Assembly (NCBI GenBank): GCA_024628785.1
Contig: CP102404.1
Location: forward strand, 248,001-312,000
DNA from: Fusobacteria bacterium ZRK30
Lineage (GTDB): Bacteria; Fusobacteriota; Fusobacteriia; Fusobacteriales; Fusobacteriaceae
Length of the DNA stretch: 64,000 nucleotides
Direction: 5' to 3'
How positions within the stretch are numbered: position 1 is the stretch's first letter; the number at the start of each line of letters is the position of its first letter. Below the pieces are notes generated by a model. It was not told where the DNA came from. It worked only from the letters and a program-made list of their open reading frames with translations, and ran no database searches. Below are positions 51,286 through 59,445 of this stretch, piece after piece. The position numbers and the translations under genes are program-made.

Positions 51286-52055
51286 CCAAACATCTTCAAG
51301 ACTTCTTCTGTATACGAACCATCATCATTATTAATATAAAGAGGTGGCTGGATCACTAAACCTGCTTCAGCACCCTTCATTCCTTCAATTAATATTATTT
51401 TTGCGGCCTTATTCCTTGTGGTATGACAGAACCTTATTCTTTTAGGTTCTATCTTATATTTTTTCATAAGTTCTAAAATATCTATCAACCTGTCTGCTCT
51501 ATGGACCATAGTGAAGTTTCCCCTGAATTTCAACAGGTAACTCCCGGCTTTTATTATATCTTCTAAATTAATTAAAATTTCATGTCTTGCATAAGTCAAC
51601 TGATCTAAGTCATTCAATTGATTTTTATCTCCGGTAAATTTAAAAAAAGGCGGATTAGTTATCACTGCATCAAAACTCTGATCTACAAATTGTGATTGTA
51701 TATTTTTTATATCCCCCTTTACGATCTTTACCTGTGATTCTAATTTATTGAGGATGATATTCCTACAGGCCAGATCTACTGAAGTATCCTGGATTTCTAT
51801 CCCTACTACCTTAGCATTGGTTCTCTTTGACAGGAGCATTGGAATTACACCATTTCCTGTTCCTAAATCCATTATATTCTTTCTTCCTTTTTTTATAGTC
51901 AAAAAATTAGATATTAATACTGAATCTATAGAAAAGTTAAGGTAGTCATTTCTTTGAATTATTCTCATATCACTATAATTTAAAAAATCTATAATAACTT
52001 CATTTTCATGATTTTTACTTATTTCTTTATTTTTTTCCCCACCTTTTGTTGTCAT
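51276..52055 (-). CDS. trmN6: tRNA1(Val) adenine-N6 methyltransferase TrmN6-like
   Basis: 259 residues. RIIQRNDYLNFSIDSVLISNFL is the conserved start, MDLGTGNGVIPMLL the SAM motif I and VITNPPFFK the catalytic NPPF motif of N6-adenine methyltransferases in the YfiC/TrmN6 group. It methylates A37 of tRNA-Val1 in E. coli. An iteron-like repeat overlaps its ribosome-binding region, and its 3' end lies inside the 63-nt palindrome. Confidence 0.9.
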   Translation of the reverse strand: MTTKGGEKNKEISKNHENEVIIDFLNYSDMRIIQRNDYLNFSIDSVLISNFLTIKKGRKNIMDLGTGNGVIPMLLSKRTNAKVVGIEIQDTSVDLACRNIILNKLESQVKIVKGDIKNIQSQFVDQSFDAVITNPPFFKFTGDKNQLNDLDQLTYARHEILINLEDIIKAGSYLLKFRGNFTMVHRADRLIDILELMKKYKIEPKRIRFCHTTRNKAAKIILIEGMKGAEAGLVIQPPLYINNDDGSYTEEVLKMFGKI

Positions 52056-52058
52056 CCT

Positions 52059-52083
52059 TTATCATCACCTGTTTATTATAATT
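52059..52083 (+). repeat. Iteron-like repeat at trmN6-like start
   Basis: TTATCATCACCTGTTTATTA on the plus strand; its complement supplies the AGGTGATGATAAAGG ahead of the start codon, so protein binding here could affect expression. Confidence 0.6.
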
Positions 52084-52120
52084 TATTTTCCAAAAAAACA
52101 AGTCCAGGAAATCCTAGACT

Positions 52121-52387
52121 TTATTTTTTATTCATATCTTTAATTAATTTAGATAACATCTCTTTTATCCCAGTATCTACATTTCTAAATCTAATGTTAT
52201 TTTGGATCGATTCAAATCCCTTTTGTTCAACTACTTTTCCTACTGTTTTTTCTAAAAAATCATAAGTAGTTTTTTCAATTCCTTTAAAATCTAATGTTAT
52301 TTTTACATCTCTTTTTAAGTTGTTCATAATATTTAAGTAAAGTACTTCTGCATCTTGGTCCATAAAATTTTTAACGACTATTACCAT
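52121..52387 (-). CDS. STAS-like DUF4325-type small protein
   Basis: 88 residues. The pattern ITLDFKGIEKTTYDFLEKTVGKVVEQKG followed by an IRF strand resembles the STAS-like DUF4325 domain, which often accompanies phosphatase or ATPase signalling proteins. No such partner is adjacent. It lies 12 bp after xth and is likely the last gene of a udk-xth operon. Assignment by pattern only. Confidence 0.65.
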   Translation of the reverse strand: MVIVVKNFMDQDAEVLYLNIMNNLKRDVKITLDFKGIEKTTYDFLEKTVGKVVEQKGFESIQNNIRFRNVDTGIKEMLSKLIKDMNKK

Positions 52388-52399
52388 CTCACATCACTC

Positions 52400-53164
52400 C
52401 TATTTTACTGATACCCTTAATACAACAGGGCAATGATCAGATCCCATTACATCATTTAATATGACGGCATCCTCTATATTATTTACAAATGATTCATTAA
52501 CAATATGATAATCTATTCTCCAGCCAATGTTTTTTTCCCTGCTTTTAAACCTATAAGACCACCACGAATATTTAGTTTCTTCAGGCTGAATATATCTAAA
52601 AGTATCTATATAACCAGATTCTAAAAATTCGGTCATCCAATCTCTTTCTTCAGGCAGGTATCCCGGATTTTTTTCATTTCTTTTAGGGTTAGTCAGATCA
52701 ATCTCCCTATGTGCTACATTTAAATCACCACATAAAATCACATTTTTCCCTAGATCAACTAGTTCATTACACCTTTTCATTATGGCTTTATTAAATCTTA
52801 TTTTATAATCTAATCGTTTTCCCTCACTCTGACTGTTAGGAAAATAACAGTTGATTAAATTAAAGTTTTTATATTCTAATTCTATGTATCTGCCTTCAAA
52901 ATCAAATTCTTCTATATCCATATTTCTGACATTCAAAGGTTCTACTTTTGTATATACCGCAACTCCTGAATATCCTTTTTTTTCAGCTGAAAAAAAATAA
53001 GATTTATATCCATCTATCTTAGTTAATTTTTCCTCTAATTGTTCTGTTTGTGCCTTTGTTTCTTGAATACACAGAATATCCGGACTTTCTTTTAAAATCC
53101 ATTCCACAAAACCCTTTTTTTGAATTGCTCTTATCCCATTGACATTCCAAGAATAGATATTCAT
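52400..53164 (-). CDS. xth: Exodeoxyribonuclease III
   Basis: 254 residues with the EEP-family motifs SWNVNGIRAI, ILCIQETKAQ (catalytic Glu), GDLNVAHREIDL, and the C-terminal VMGSDHCPVVL (catalytic Asp-His). It is an AP endonuclease and 3'-5' exonuclease in base excision repair. It starts inside the udk stop (TAATG) so the two genes are translationally coupled. Confidence 0.95.
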   Translation of the reverse strand: MNIYSWNVNGIRAIQKKGFVEWILKESPDILCIQETKAQTEQLEEKLTKIDGYKSYFFSAEKKGYSGVAVYTKVEPLNVRNMDIEEFDFEGRYIELEYKNFNLINCYFPNSQSEGKRLDYKIRFNKAIMKRCNELVDLGKNVILCGDLNVAHREIDLTNPKRNEKNPGYLPEERDWMTEFLESGYIDTFRYIQPEETKYSWWSYRFKSREKNIGWRIDYHIVNESFVNNIEDAVILNDVMGSDHCPVVLRVSVK

Positions 53165-53796
53165 TAACTTAAACTCCCTTTGTCAAGATATCTCTTTAAT
53201 TTAGCTATAATCATATTTATAGCTATTTTATTCTCTCCACCTCTAGGTATTATCACATCAGCATACCTTTTAGATGGTTCACAAAACTCTAAATACATTG
53301 GTTTTACAGTCTGTAAATATTGTTTTTTTACTGAATCAAATGTTCTCCCTCTTTCATTGATATCTCTTTCGATCCTTCTTAAAAGCATCTCATCTGCATC
53401 AGTATCAACAAAGATCTTCACATCTAACATATCCCTTATCTCTGGGATAGATAGGATTAAAATCCCCTCTATAACAATTATTTTAGATGGATTTATCCTT
53501 ACCATCTTTTCTTTTCTTGAATGAGTTTTAAAATCATATATAGGTCTGTCTATAGACTTTCCATCTTTTAAATCCATCAAATGTTTCTTTATAAGTTCAA
53601 ATTCTATGGACTTAGGGTGATCAAAATTGACTTTTGCTCTCTCCTCTATAGATAGTTCCTTTAATTCTTTATAATATGCATCTTGTTCAACTAGTACTGC
53701 GTCTTCTGACTTAAATGCCTTTATCAGGTTATGAGCAACTGTTGTTTTTCCAGATCCACTTCCCCCTGCTACTCCTACAAATATACAGTTATTCAT
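53164..53796 (-). CDS. udk: Uridine kinase
   Basis: 210 residues with the P-loop VGVAGGSGSGKTTVAHNL, the base-recognition FDHPKSIEFELI and PIYDFKTHSR, and VIPRGGENKIAINMI at the end. It phosphorylates uridine and cytidine in salvage. Followed by xth with a 1-nt overlap. A nucleoside hydrolase at 2.8 kb and a BMP-family binding protein at 58 kb complete a nucleoside theme. Confidence 0.95.
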   Translation of the reverse strand: MNNCIFVGVAGGSGSGKTTVAHNLIKAFKSEDAVLVEQDAYYKELKELSIEERAKVNFDHPKSIEFELIKKHLMDLKDGKSIDRPIYDFKTHSRKEKMVRINPSKIIVIEGILILSIPEIRDMLDVKIFVDTDADEMLLRRIERDINERGRTFDSVKKQYLQTVKPMYLEFCEPSKRYADVIIPRGGENKIAINMIIAKLKRYLDKGSLS

Positions 53797-53864
53797 GGTA
53801 CCCTCCTTTAAATATAGCTTTGATTATTATACCCTATCTCTTATAAAATATCAATGATGGTTAT

Positions 53865-53890
53865 TTTTAATCACTTATAAATTATAATCC
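53865..53890 (+). repeat. Iteron-like repeat at rep 3' end
   Basis: TTTTAATCACTTATAAATTA plus the following TAATCC, in the orientation of the origin iterons, overlapping the rep stop. Confidence 0.55.
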
Positions 53891-55612
53891 TTTTTCTTTC
53901 TTTAATATCTTCAATATATATATTTTTTCTATGGATTTAAATATTTGCTGGTGAATTGGCATGAATTTTTCTATATTTGAATCTATTTCAAACATTTTTT
54001 TGGCTTTTACCAATAATTCTTCCTTTTCCTTTTTTTCCATTTTTTCATATAGTTCTAATAAAACTTTATAGATTGGATTATTTAAATCAACCTCTTCATC
54101 TACCTTTGATTTCGCTGGTTCAACTATCTCAGCATCTATAATTTCCAGATTGGATGGCTTCTTCTTTGTCACTTTAGGCATTTTAATTTTTTCTTTCTTT
54201 TTAGTTACTTTTATATCTTCTAAAAGATCTTTATCACTTTTTACATTTTTCAATATCCCATTGATATAAGCCACTAAAGTTTTAGAGATATCAGTTTTTA
54301 AATTTGAATATAAGATATCTAAAATATGTATAGTTACATTTTCCCCCTCTTCATTATATAACTTTACAATCTTATTCTCTGCTCTTTTATTCCAATTTTT
54401 AGAAACAAATATATTTCTTTTTGCCTTGGACATGGCTTTTAAAGTAACCTCCGATACCTCATTAATATCTTTAGCTACTATCTGAACTGCTTCATTAGGC
54501 ATTTCTAATTTAATCTGTTTTTGCGTTGCATTTTTGAGAGTTTTTTTCTTTTTCCCCTTCAGAATATAATCTGAAATATGACATTCTCCATCTTTATCTA
54601 TATTGTATTTAAATTTATAGACATAAGTTTTTTCTGCCTTCAAAGGATGAACTTCATAGTTTAAAAGATAGCCTTTCTCCACTAAAGTATCAAAAGATTT
54701 ATTTATCCTTTTCATTACCTGTTTCATCTTACTCACTTCATATTCCTTAACTTCTCCGGTCTTTAATACTTTTTTTATCCTACTTTTTAAAGTTAATGGA
54801 ATTATAGTTGCTATGGTTTCTATTCTAAATTCGCCTTCAGTATTAGCAAATCTTTTCATACTTAAAAACTGATATATTTTTTCTGCAGCTCTATCAGATT
54901 TTCTTAAAACATTCAGTTGATGTCTATCAAAAATAGAGTAATGTTTTATCCTCAATTCCTCTATTATTCTATGGTCTAATCTCACCTTATAATAAACTTT
55001 CATCTTATTTGTTTTTATATTTTTTTCCTTAAATTTTTCATATTTCACTAAATTAAGTGGCTCTTTATAAACCTCTCTGATTATATTCCCTGCAGCTTTT
55101 TTATTTCTAATCAGTATCTTATATGTTGTTGCCTGCAGATTATATAGAGTTTCTTCCATTTTTCTATAATATTTCATAGAAAACTTTAAACCTAAATAAT
55201 CTATAACTTCCTCAACATTAAAAGTTATATATTCCTTTGCAGGGTCATCAGCCAAAACTTCTTGAAATTTATATAAAATAAAGTAAAATACATTCTTCTC
55301 AAAATCTGAGGGTTGTTGATTTCTTATCCCTTCAAAATTATCTGTACTTAAAGAGGAACCAAATTTAATCCCAGCATTAGCTATTTCGTATACCAAATTT
55401 ACATTTCTCTGCCTTTTAGATGTAAAAAATGGTAAAATTATGAATAAAAAAGGTTGATTAATCGTATCTCTTATATCCATATCTTCTAAGTATAAAGACA
55501 CTGTTTTAGTTGGGATTGTTTTAGGTTTATAGCTTTTAATGTTTACACTAAGGTCATTTTTGTTTCCTATCTCTAATATTTCTAATAAAGATCCTTGTTT
55601 TTTTTCAGACAT
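53882..55612 (-). CDS. Plasmid-type replication initiator protein (Rep, RepB/Rep_3-like winged helix)
   Basis: 576 residues. The middle contains two winged-helix-like segments: YRKMEETLYNLQATTYKILIRNKK and the HQLNVLRKSDRAAEKIYQFLSMKRF region with TIIPLTLKSRIK. The C-terminal third is Lys/Glu rich (PKVTKKKPSNLEI) and probably an interaction tail. It is longer than small plasmid Reps (about 300-400). The 1.1 kb upstream of its start is an array of at least 13 direct repeats, the classical arrangement of an iteron-controlled replication origin. Function is inferred from fold pattern plus context. Chromosomal origins do not normally have this. Confidence 0.85.
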   Translation of the reverse strand: MSEKKQGSLLEILEIGNKNDLSVNIKSYKPKTIPTKTVSLYLEDMDIRDTINQPFLFIILPFFTSKRQRNVNLVYEIANAGIKFGSSLSTDNFEGIRNQQPSDFEKNVFYFILYKFQEVLADDPAKEYITFNVEEVIDYLGLKFSMKYYRKMEETLYNLQATTYKILIRNKKAAGNIIREVYKEPLNLVKYEKFKEKNIKTNKMKVYYKVRLDHRIIEELRIKHYSIFDRHQLNVLRKSDRAAEKIYQFLSMKRFANTEGEFRIETIATIIPLTLKSRIKKVLKTGEVKEYEVSKMKQVMKRINKSFDTLVEKGYLLNYEVHPLKAEKTYVYKFKYNIDKDGECHISDYILKGKKKKTLKNATQKQIKLEMPNEAVQIVAKDINEVSEVTLKAMSKAKRNIFVSKNWNKRAENKIVKLYNEEGENVTIHILDILYSNLKTDISKTLVAYINGILKNVKSDKDLLEDIKVTKKKEKIKMPKVTKKKPSNLEIIDAEIVEPAKSKVDEEVDLNNPIYKVLLELYEKMEKKEKEELLVKAKKMFEIDSNIEKFMPIHQQIFKSIEKIYILKILKKEKGL

Positions 55613-56736
55613 TTCTATCCCACCTTATCATCATTTTCAATTTATAATTTTATCATCCTTTACAGGTTATAACATGTTTTCATGGTTTTATCAAGTTTTA
55701 TTTTTATCATCACTTGTTATTTATAATCGAATATTTTCCAATAAAACCATTCAACTTCTCTTTTATTGCCCCTGTTTATAATCCTTTAATTACTATAAGT
55801 TATTAACCTCAATAAACTTGGCAATTTATTATTCATCCCTTATTATTTATAATTAATATCTAGACTTATTCTCTCTTATTTCCTTGGTAATTCAAGCTGT
55901 GTTTATCATCACTATATTATTAACTTCATTTTAATACAATAAATATAGGGTTAATAATATAATCCTTTACTTATTATATTTTTTTTATTGGCTTGCCTCA
56001 GTAAAATTAGGAGAACCTTTATAATCATCTATTTATTATATTTTTATTATATTTCTATTTAAACCTTTAAGTCTTTTTTTACTTCTGATTTTACTGACCT
56101 ATTTTATAATCACTGATAAAACATATTAATAATCATTTTATCATCATCCATTTATTATAACTATTTTTTTTATCTACCCATGACTTTTAAAGGGTTCTAA
56201 TCAATCTAATATATTTAAAGTCATGAAAATATAGTCTAGAATTATAATCCTTCATTTATTATAATCTTATTTTTTTTTCACTTTTTTTTAACCCAATAAA
56301 AACAAACTTTTTTTATAATCCTTTATTACACATAAAAAAAACTCTCTGAATTTATAGGCTTAATTATGCAATCCTCTATTTATTATAAAAAAATAATTTA
56401 GTTTCCTCTTTACAACATATATTTATTGAGCTTTACTAAATATCCTTCTTTTTATAAAAGGCTCTACATAATACATAAAACAATAATACATAAAACAACT
56501 ATAAATAATTAAAGATCGTTTTGTCTGTTTTAGATTATTTTTTTCTAAAAAATCAAAACCTTCTAAATCAATATATCTATCTTAAATATAATCATCTCCA
56601 TAAATACAATCTGGAATTTTATAATATTTTATCAATTTCATAAAATATCTATTTACTGAAACTAAAAAAGTAATTTGATCTTCTACTAGACAATAAAAAA
56701 AGGATAAGACAACATATATCTTATCCTCTAAAATAA
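55613..56736. other. Iteron-type replication origin
   Basis: 1.1 kb without coding capacity, extremely AT-rich. At least 13 copies of an about 22-bp repeat, roughly TTATAATCCTTTATTTATTA, all in the plus orientation, begin near 55625, 55650, 55704, 55776, 55830, 55903, 55957, 56019, 56104, 56138, 56242, 56313 and 56364, with a degenerate copy near 56439. Spacings vary (25-104 bp). I see no clear DnaA boxes. AT-rich stretches between copies could unwind. This is interpreted as the Rep-dependent origin and the rep autoregulatory region. Confidence 0.85.
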
Positions 56737-57888
56737 TTAATCTTTATTTAATCTTGGTGGTCTCTGACCATAATATTGATAATATCTACATTTTAAATTA
56801 CCATTATATAATTTTCTATTTTTATCTGCTCTTTTATCAAATAATTTTTCAAAACCATCATGAGAAGTAATTATGTAATAAGACCATTTTTTACATCTCA
56901 TTCTACAAATATCTCCTAATGTTCTATATAACTTCTCCACTTGATCTAAATCAGATAAACGTTCTCCATAAGGTGGATTAGTAATAAGTGATCCATATTC
57001 AGCCATAGATTCAAACTCTAATAGATGCTTTTGTTCAAATAATATATCATTTTCAACACCAGCTAATTTAGCATTCTTTATTGCAGTTTCAATAGTTTCG
57101 CCATTTAAATCTGATCCATAGATCCTAACTTCTTTTTCATAATCTTCATGGGTAAAAGCTTCATCTCTAGCATCTAACCAAAGTTGTTCATCGATAATAT
57201 GCCAGTCTTCAGAAGCGAACCGTCTATTTACTCCAGGAGCGATGTTTCTAGCGATCATGGCAGCTTCTATCAAAATAGTTCCTGTACCACACATAGGATC
57301 AACAAGAGGACGTTCTCCGCCATTCCATTTAGATAATTTAACAAGTGCTGCTGCCAAAGTTTCTTTCATAGGAGCTTCATTTAGGTGAGCTCTATATCCT
57401 CTTTTGTGTAAGGGTGTACCGGAAGTATCTACCATTACTACAAAATTATCTTTATTTCCAATAATTTTTATTCTATAAAGAGCTCCATCTTCACTAAAAT
57501 AATCATGTTTATATTGAAGTTTTAGTTTTTCAACAATAGCTTTTTTAGCCATCCTCTGCATATCAGACTTTGAAAAAAGTTTACATTTAACAGAACTAAC
57601 CCATGAAATTGGGAATTCTGCATTAATTGGTAAGATACTAATCCAATCCATTTTTTTTACTTTTTCAAAATATTCATCCCAAGTAAAAGCTTTAAATTCT
57701 CCCATCTTTAAATAAACTCTATCAGCTGTTCTAAGCCAAATGTTAGCTTTAATTATATCTTCTATCCCCCCATCAAATTCAACTCTTCCGTTGTGGGTAA
57801 CAACATTTTTAAACCCTAGATCTTTTATTTCTTGTGCTAATATACTTTCTACTCCCATGGTGGCCGTAGCTATCAATGTATACGTCAT
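56737..57888 (-). CDS. THUMP-domain class I SAM RNA methyltransferase (RlmL/YpsC-like)
   Basis: 383 residues. N-terminal THUMP part (YTLIATATMGVESILAQEIKDLG...) and a C-terminal methyltransferase with PLVDPMCGTGTILIEAAMIARNIAPG (motif I), GSDLNGETIETAIKNAKLAGV and ITNPPYGERL (catalytic NPPY). This is the group with YpsC and the N-terminal half of RlmL, which make m2G2445 in 23S rRNA. The C-terminus has a basic RCRYYQYYGQRP. The left neighbour is the iteron array. Confidence 0.92.
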   Translation of the reverse strand: MTYTLIATATMGVESILAQEIKDLGFKNVVTHNGRVEFDGGIEDIIKANIWLRTADRVYLKMGEFKAFTWDEYFEKVKKMDWISILPINAEFPISWVSSVKCKLFSKSDMQRMAKKAIVEKLKLQYKHDYFSEDGALYRIKIIGNKDNFVVMVDTSGTPLHKRGYRAHLNEAPMKETLAAALVKLSKWNGGERPLVDPMCGTGTILIEAAMIARNIAPGVNRRFASEDWHIIDEQLWLDARDEAFTHEDYEKEVRIYGSDLNGETIETAIKNAKLAGVENDILFEQKHLLEFESMAEYGSLITNPPYGERLSDLDQVEKLYRTLGDICRMRCKKWSYYIITSHDGFEKLFDKRADKNRKLYNGNLKCRYYQYYGQRPPRLNKD

Positions 57889-58122
57889 AATATATTCCTC
57901 CTAATTCATCACTTATAAATTATAATACTTTACATTTTAACATTATAATAAGGTTCATGCAAAGATATATTTTTTATTATCCAGGGATCTATCAAATTTA
58001 TTGAAAACATTGGTTTATAATTTAATATAAAATATAATTAATAAGGGATTATAAGTTTATTGCGAACTATTAAAATAAAAATTATAATAATATAGTGATG
58101 ATATCTTTTTAAAAGATCTAGG

Positions 58123-58176
58123 AAATTATAAAAACTTGAATTGTGCTTATTCGGATGCAACGTCACGTTGCTTTTA
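58123..58176. repeat. Dispersed GCAACG-hairpin repeat, copy B
   Basis: AAATTATAAAAACTTGAATT, then GGATGCAACGTCACGTTGC and TTTTA; the hairpin GCAACG-TCA-CGTTGC is at 58157-58171. Same order of elements as copies at 38.75 and 59.4 kb. Confidence 0.7.
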
Positions 58177-58206
58177 TCATCCCTTAATAAATATAATTTT
58201 TAAAAA

Positions 58207-58238
58207 TAAAAAAACAACTTAATATATAATTAAGTTGT
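58207..58238 (-). terminator. Terminator of BMP-family gene
   Basis: ACAACTTAAT pairs with ATTAAGTTGT, and the minus strand continues into a T run. Confidence 0.85.
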
Positions 58239-58274
58239 CTCTCTTGGTAAAATTTTAATTGCTGTTAAAAAAAC

Positions 58275-59240
58275 TTATTCTGAAACTATGATCTTTCCAG
58301 AGATAATATCTTTTTTCATCTTATCTAATTTAGCTAATTTATTAGAGCCGATAAGTTTTTTAGTATGGTTGAAGTCAGTTAAAGAAACGCCGTTATCAGC
58401 TAAACCAGCTTGTCTGTAGCCGGCTTTAAACCTATTTTCTCTTACTTCTTTAGTCAAATTATAAACTGCATTATCAATTCTAACTCTAACAGAAGTTAAG
58501 ATAGTACCTGGAGCTTCCCCATCTTGGTCTACATCAGATCCGATAGCATAGATCTTCTTTTCTTTTGCTGCTTCGAAAACTCCTTGTCCAGTACCTTCAG
58601 CAACTTGTAAAATAACATCAGTTCCTCTAGATATCATAAGATCAGAGATATTTTTTCCTGTAACAGGATCATTAAAAGGGTTGCTGCTAGTTGTAGGCAT
58701 ATAAGATGTAATAACCATCACATTTGAATCTACATATTTTGCACCCTGGGTAAATCCATGTTTAAATCTGTTGAAAGATTTATTATCCATTCCCAATAGA
58801 ACACCAATTTTATTGCTGTCACTCATCATGGTAGCTAATGCACCTGCTAAAAAACTCATCTCTTGTTCAGCAAAATCGATGGTAACAGTGTTAGGCACGG
58901 TAATTGTACCTCCTACAATGGCATATTTTTGATCTGGAAATTCAGTGGCAACTTTTTTTATAGATTCAGCTACGACACTACCCATTCCGATTACAAGGTC
59001 ATAGTTTCCTTCCCTTGAAAAATCTCTTAAAAACACTAAATCTTCTGTTATATTAGAAGGTTCAACATATTTAAAAGTAATAAGCCCTTCATCTTCCGCT
59101 TTCTTTAATCCATCATAAGCCATTTGATTAAATCCTGTACCTAATCCGCCACTAGAGAGGACTACTCCGACATTGATCTTATTCTTACTATAAGCCGTTA
59201 AACTTAATAATAAGAAAATTAACATAAATAATTTTTTCAT
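58275..59240 (-). CDS. BMP family (PnrA-like) substrate-binding protein
   Basis: 321 residues. Signal peptide MKKLFMLIFLLLSLTAYS is followed by INVGVVLSSGGLGTGFNQMAYDGL, LVIGMGSVVAESI, FAEQEMSFLAGALATMMS and IGSDVDQDGEAPG, the hallmarks of the basic membrane protein/PnrA nucleoside-binding family. No lipobox Cys is obvious. ABC permease and ATPase genes are not adjacent. It likely binds purine nucleosides in the periplasm. It has its own terminator. Confidence 0.9.
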   Translation of the reverse strand: MKKLFMLIFLLLSLTAYSKNKINVGVVLSSGGLGTGFNQMAYDGLKKAEDEGLITFKYVEPSNITEDLVFLRDFSREGNYDLVIGMGSVVAESIKKVATEFPDQKYAIVGGTITVPNTVTIDFAEQEMSFLAGALATMMSDSNKIGVLLGMDNKSFNRFKHGFTQGAKYVDSNVMVITSYMPTTSSNPFNDPVTGKNISDLMISRGTDVILQVAEGTGQGVFEAAKEKKIYAIGSDVDQDGEAPGTILTSVRVRIDNAVYNLTKEVRENRFKAGYRQAGLADNGVSLTDFNHTKKLIGSNKLAKLDKMKKDIISGKIIVSE

Positions 59241-59319
59241 TTTTTTCCCTCATTTTTATTTTCTAACTTTTTCATAACTCTAATAATATGATACTTGTAT
59301 CATAGGATTTGTTCAATTT

Positions 59320-59358
59320 AAAAAACGGAAAGTGTATGGGTACACTTTCCGTTTTTTA
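59320..59358. terminator. Terminator after sensor kinase
   Basis: AAAAAACGGAAAGTGTA pairs with TACACTTTCCGTTTTTT around a short loop; perfect 17-bp stem. Confidence 0.9.
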
Positions 59359-59391
59359 ATATCTAGAAAACTATAAAAGTTAGAAAATAAA

Positions 59392-59445
59392 AAATTATAA
59401 AAATCTCGATTATATTTATCTGGATGCAACGTCACGTTGCTATTT
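59392..59445. repeat. Dispersed GCAACG-hairpin repeat, copy C
   Basis: AAATTATAAAAATCTCGATT, then TGGATGCAACGTCACGTTGC; hairpin at 59426-59440. It touches the stop of the sensor kinase gene. Confidence 0.7.

Larger units (their letters stand above)
57889..58274. other. Intergenic region with iteron-like repeats and REP-like hairpin
   Basis: Four iteron-like copies: plus at 57905-57925 and 58174-58197; minus at 58034-58055 and 58081-58105. GCAACG hairpin repeat copy B is at 58123-58176, and the terminator of the BMP gene at 58207-58238. No gene. Confidence 0.75.

Noticed and set aside
55625-56458. CRISPR array
   Set aside because: Repeats are degenerate, AT-rich and irregularly spaced (25-104 bp), with no cas genes and no unique equal-length spacers.
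53882-56736. Chromosomal oriC
   Set aside because: No DnaA gene and no recognisable DnaA boxes; repeats fit Rep iterons instead.
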